7,473 nucleotides of DNA from Taishania sp. (GTDB taxonomy: Bacteria; Bacteroidota; Bacteroidia; Flavobacteriales_D; Crocinitomicaceae): NCBI GenBank assembly GCA_030150045.1, contig JASLGM010000021.1:1-7473 (forward strand). Reading direction: 5' to 3'. Both the position numbers and the translations under genes were made by a program. Shown here one piece after another: positions 6,871 through 7,473 of the stretch; position 1 is the first letter of the stretch; every line of letters starts with the position of its first letter. Below the pieces are notes generated by a model that saw only the letters and a list, made by a program, of their open reading frames with translations, searched no databases and was not told where the DNA came from.

Positions 6871-6890
6871 TTGATTAGAATTTAATCAAT
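6870..6890. promoter_or_regulatory. 21-bp palindrome, likely operator of the HTH regulator
   Basis: ATTGATTA (6870-6877) and TAATCAAT (6883-6890) are perfect eight-base inverted arms around a five-base spacer. This is the strongest dyad in the intergenic region. The right arm ends six bases before the HTH start codon, and it lies upstream of the polymerase promoter. Its size and symmetry suit a dimeric XRE-type repressor, which suggests autoregulation. That the neighbouring HTH protein is the binder is inference. Confidence 0.5.
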
Positions 6891-6896
6891 TTAAAC

Positions 6897-7118
6897 ATGT
6901 CGACACTTTCAGATAATTTGAAAATGATCCGAATACGATCTGGAATTTCGCAAAACGAATTGGCGTCGGTAATGTGCGTGTCTCGTAATCAGATTAATAA
7001 CTACGAAAATGATATCTCTCAGCCGTCCATCGAGATGCTTTTTAAACTGTGCCAGTATTTCAACGTGACCATGGATGCTATTGTGAGCACGGATTTACGT
7101 AAAAATTTTAAGCGATGA
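6897..7118 (+). CDS. XRE/Cro-type HTH regulator, lacking the S24 peptidase domain of its relatives
   Basis: The 73-residue product is a single HTH_3 domain: DNLKMIRIRSGISQNELASVM, then the recognition segment VSRNQINNYEND (28-39), then SQPSIEMLFKLCQYFNVTMDAIVS. It ends just after STDLRKNFKR. From memory, Bacteroidota regulators in the same divergent position beside a Y-family polymerase and a DnaE start with a very similar HTH and a VS.D.RK linker, then continue for some 150-180 residues into an S24/LexA-like self-cleaving domain. Here that part is missing and no frame downstream encodes it; repeat copy B starts 8 bp after the stop. The protein could still bind DNA as a small Cro-like repressor, but it cannot respond to RecA by self-cleavage. 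It may be a gene remnant, a dominant-negative form, or a real stand-alone repressor. The start ATG at 6897 sits six bases after the palindrome, with no Shine-Dalgarno, as is usual in this phylum. Confidence 0.8.
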   Translation: MSTLSDNLKMIRIRSGISQNELASVMCVSRNQINNYENDISQPSIEMLFKLCQYFNVTMDAIVSTDLRKNFKR

Positions 7119-7125
7119 CACAGGA

Positions 7126-7290
7126 TTAGGCATCCTTAACGGTATACGCGCTTTAGTCTCCTCCGCAAAAAGCGTTCACGTATTGCGTGCCCCGAGCTTC
7201 CGCTGGTCGCTGTGGCAAACAAACGTTCACCTTCCTTTTTGCGTTCGTAGAGCTATCGCTGCTCCTCCCGGGCTGAAAATCTGTTTTCAT
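7126..7290 (+). repeat. Dispersed repeat, copy B
   Basis: This 165-bp copy matches 211-373 in the same orientation. The blocks TTAGGCA (7126), TTAACGGT (7136), GCTTTAGT (7150), GCTTCCGYTGGTCGCWGTG (7196-7214) and CGTTCAC (7224) keep exactly the spacing seen in copy A; AGCTAYCGC (7251) and GTTTTCAT (7283-7290) follow after a 2-bp shift. It is richer in GC than the genes beside it. A perfect stem CGCTTT/AAAGCG (7149-7154 with 7169-7174) lies where copy A also has a small hairpin. A second hairpin, TGAAAA/TTTTCA with loop TCTG (7274-7289), closes the copy. Like copy A it lies immediately 3' of a short plus-strand gene. Confidence 0.75.
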
Positions 7291-7314
7291 TTCAAGGATA
7301 ATATTTGCTTGAAA
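7290..7314. repeat. Short perfect inverted repeat after repeat copy B
   Basis: TTTCAAG (7290-7296) and CTTGAAA (7308-7314) form a seven-base perfect stem around an 11-base loop. No T tract follows, so it is not a standard terminator. It may be part of the repeat element's tail; copy A has no matching structure at this place. Confidence 0.35.
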
Positions 7315-7423
7315 ATAATGCTGTATTTCAACCGAAAACCAAAATCCAAAGCTTTATGCTTTCCGGAATAAAATCGGCCCTTATGTAGTTTTGCGTAACA
7401 AAAACGGCAAACGCAGCGTTAAG

Positions 7424-7463
7424 AAGAACTGTTGTTTGAGTCCGAGGGACGAGTTCAGTTCTT
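7424..7463. repeat. Two-tier hairpin at the right window edge
   Basis: AAGAACTG (7424-7431) pairs perfectly with CAGTTCTT (7456-7463). Within it GTCC (7440-7443) pairs with GGAC (7447-7450) across a GAG loop, and the inner and outer stems are separated by an asymmetric internal loop. Hairpins with this kind of AAGAACTG...CAGTTCTT outer stem seem familiar to me from Bacteroidota intergenic regions, but I cannot name a family. Only TTT follows the stem, so a terminator role is weakly supported at best. Confidence 0.5.
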
Positions 7464-7473
7464 TAGCTAAGAG

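Larger units (their letters stand above)
7119..7473. other. Gene-free right end
   Basis: No credible coding sequence was found. The stretch holds repeat copy B (7126-7290), then AT-rich sequence with several perfect short hairpins, and ends in a strong hairpin at the window edge. A frame open at 7183-7371 runs through the repeat, has no family resemblance and is not conserved in copy A. No remnant of an S24 peptidase domain can be read in any frame. Confidence 0.6.

Noticed and set aside
7183..7371. Plus-strand 62-codon frame in the right end
   Set aside because: It spans repeat copy B; the frame is not open or conserved in copy A and no domain is recognisable.
1..7473. CRISPR array, tRNA or rRNA genes
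   Set aside because: No regularly spaced short repeats and no cloverleaf or rRNA-like sequence were seen on either strand.

Overview
The window looks chromosomal and comes from an AT-rich member of the Bacteroidota, probably a flavobacterial or Cryomorphaceae-like lineage. Three things point there: the protein sequences of the polymerase pair, the lack of clear Shine-Dalgarno sequences, and a promoter element of the Bacteroidota type (TAnnTTTG). The lineage call is inference from family memory; no search was run.

Layout, left to right. An intrinsic terminator of an upstream gene (1-30) is followed by a short, C-terminally truncated GIY-YIG nuclease ORF (50-214). A 500-bp gene-free stretch then begins with a diverged dispersed repeat (copy A, 211-373) and contains a long imperfect hairpin. 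Next is a P1B-type Zn/Cd/Pb-exporting ATPase (715-2706, + strand) with a Cys/His-rich N-terminal tail in place of the usual HMA domain. It converges, across 9 bp, on a minus-strand two-gene operon: a Y-family translesion polymerase (dinB-like, start at 6795) followed after 9 bp by a short DnaE-type polymerase III alpha subunit (976 aa). Divergent from this operon is a 73-aa XRE/Cro-type helix-turn-helix protein (6897-7118). The shared intergenic region is full of short perfect inverted repeats and contains a good -7 element for the polymerase operon. The right end (7119-7473) has no gene. It holds repeat copy B (7126-7290), in the same orientation as copy A, and further hairpins.

How the genes fit together. 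The regulator / Y-family polymerase / DnaE trio is a Bacteroidota form of an inducible mutagenic-repair (translesion synthesis) cassette. It is analogous to imuA-imuB-dnaE2 but lacks imuA, and its Y-family member keeps the catalytic residues that ImuB lacks. In relatives, as I recall them, the divergent regulator is a LexA-like HTH plus S24-peptidase protein of over 200 aa. Here it stops right after the HTH domain, so self-cleavage control appears to be lost or moved to another gene.

The most unusual features are the peptidase-less regulator, the overlapping divergent promoters with palindromes, and the dispersed repeat. The repeat sits at the 3' end of two genes that are both shorter than their families. 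The metal ATPase is a separate unit.
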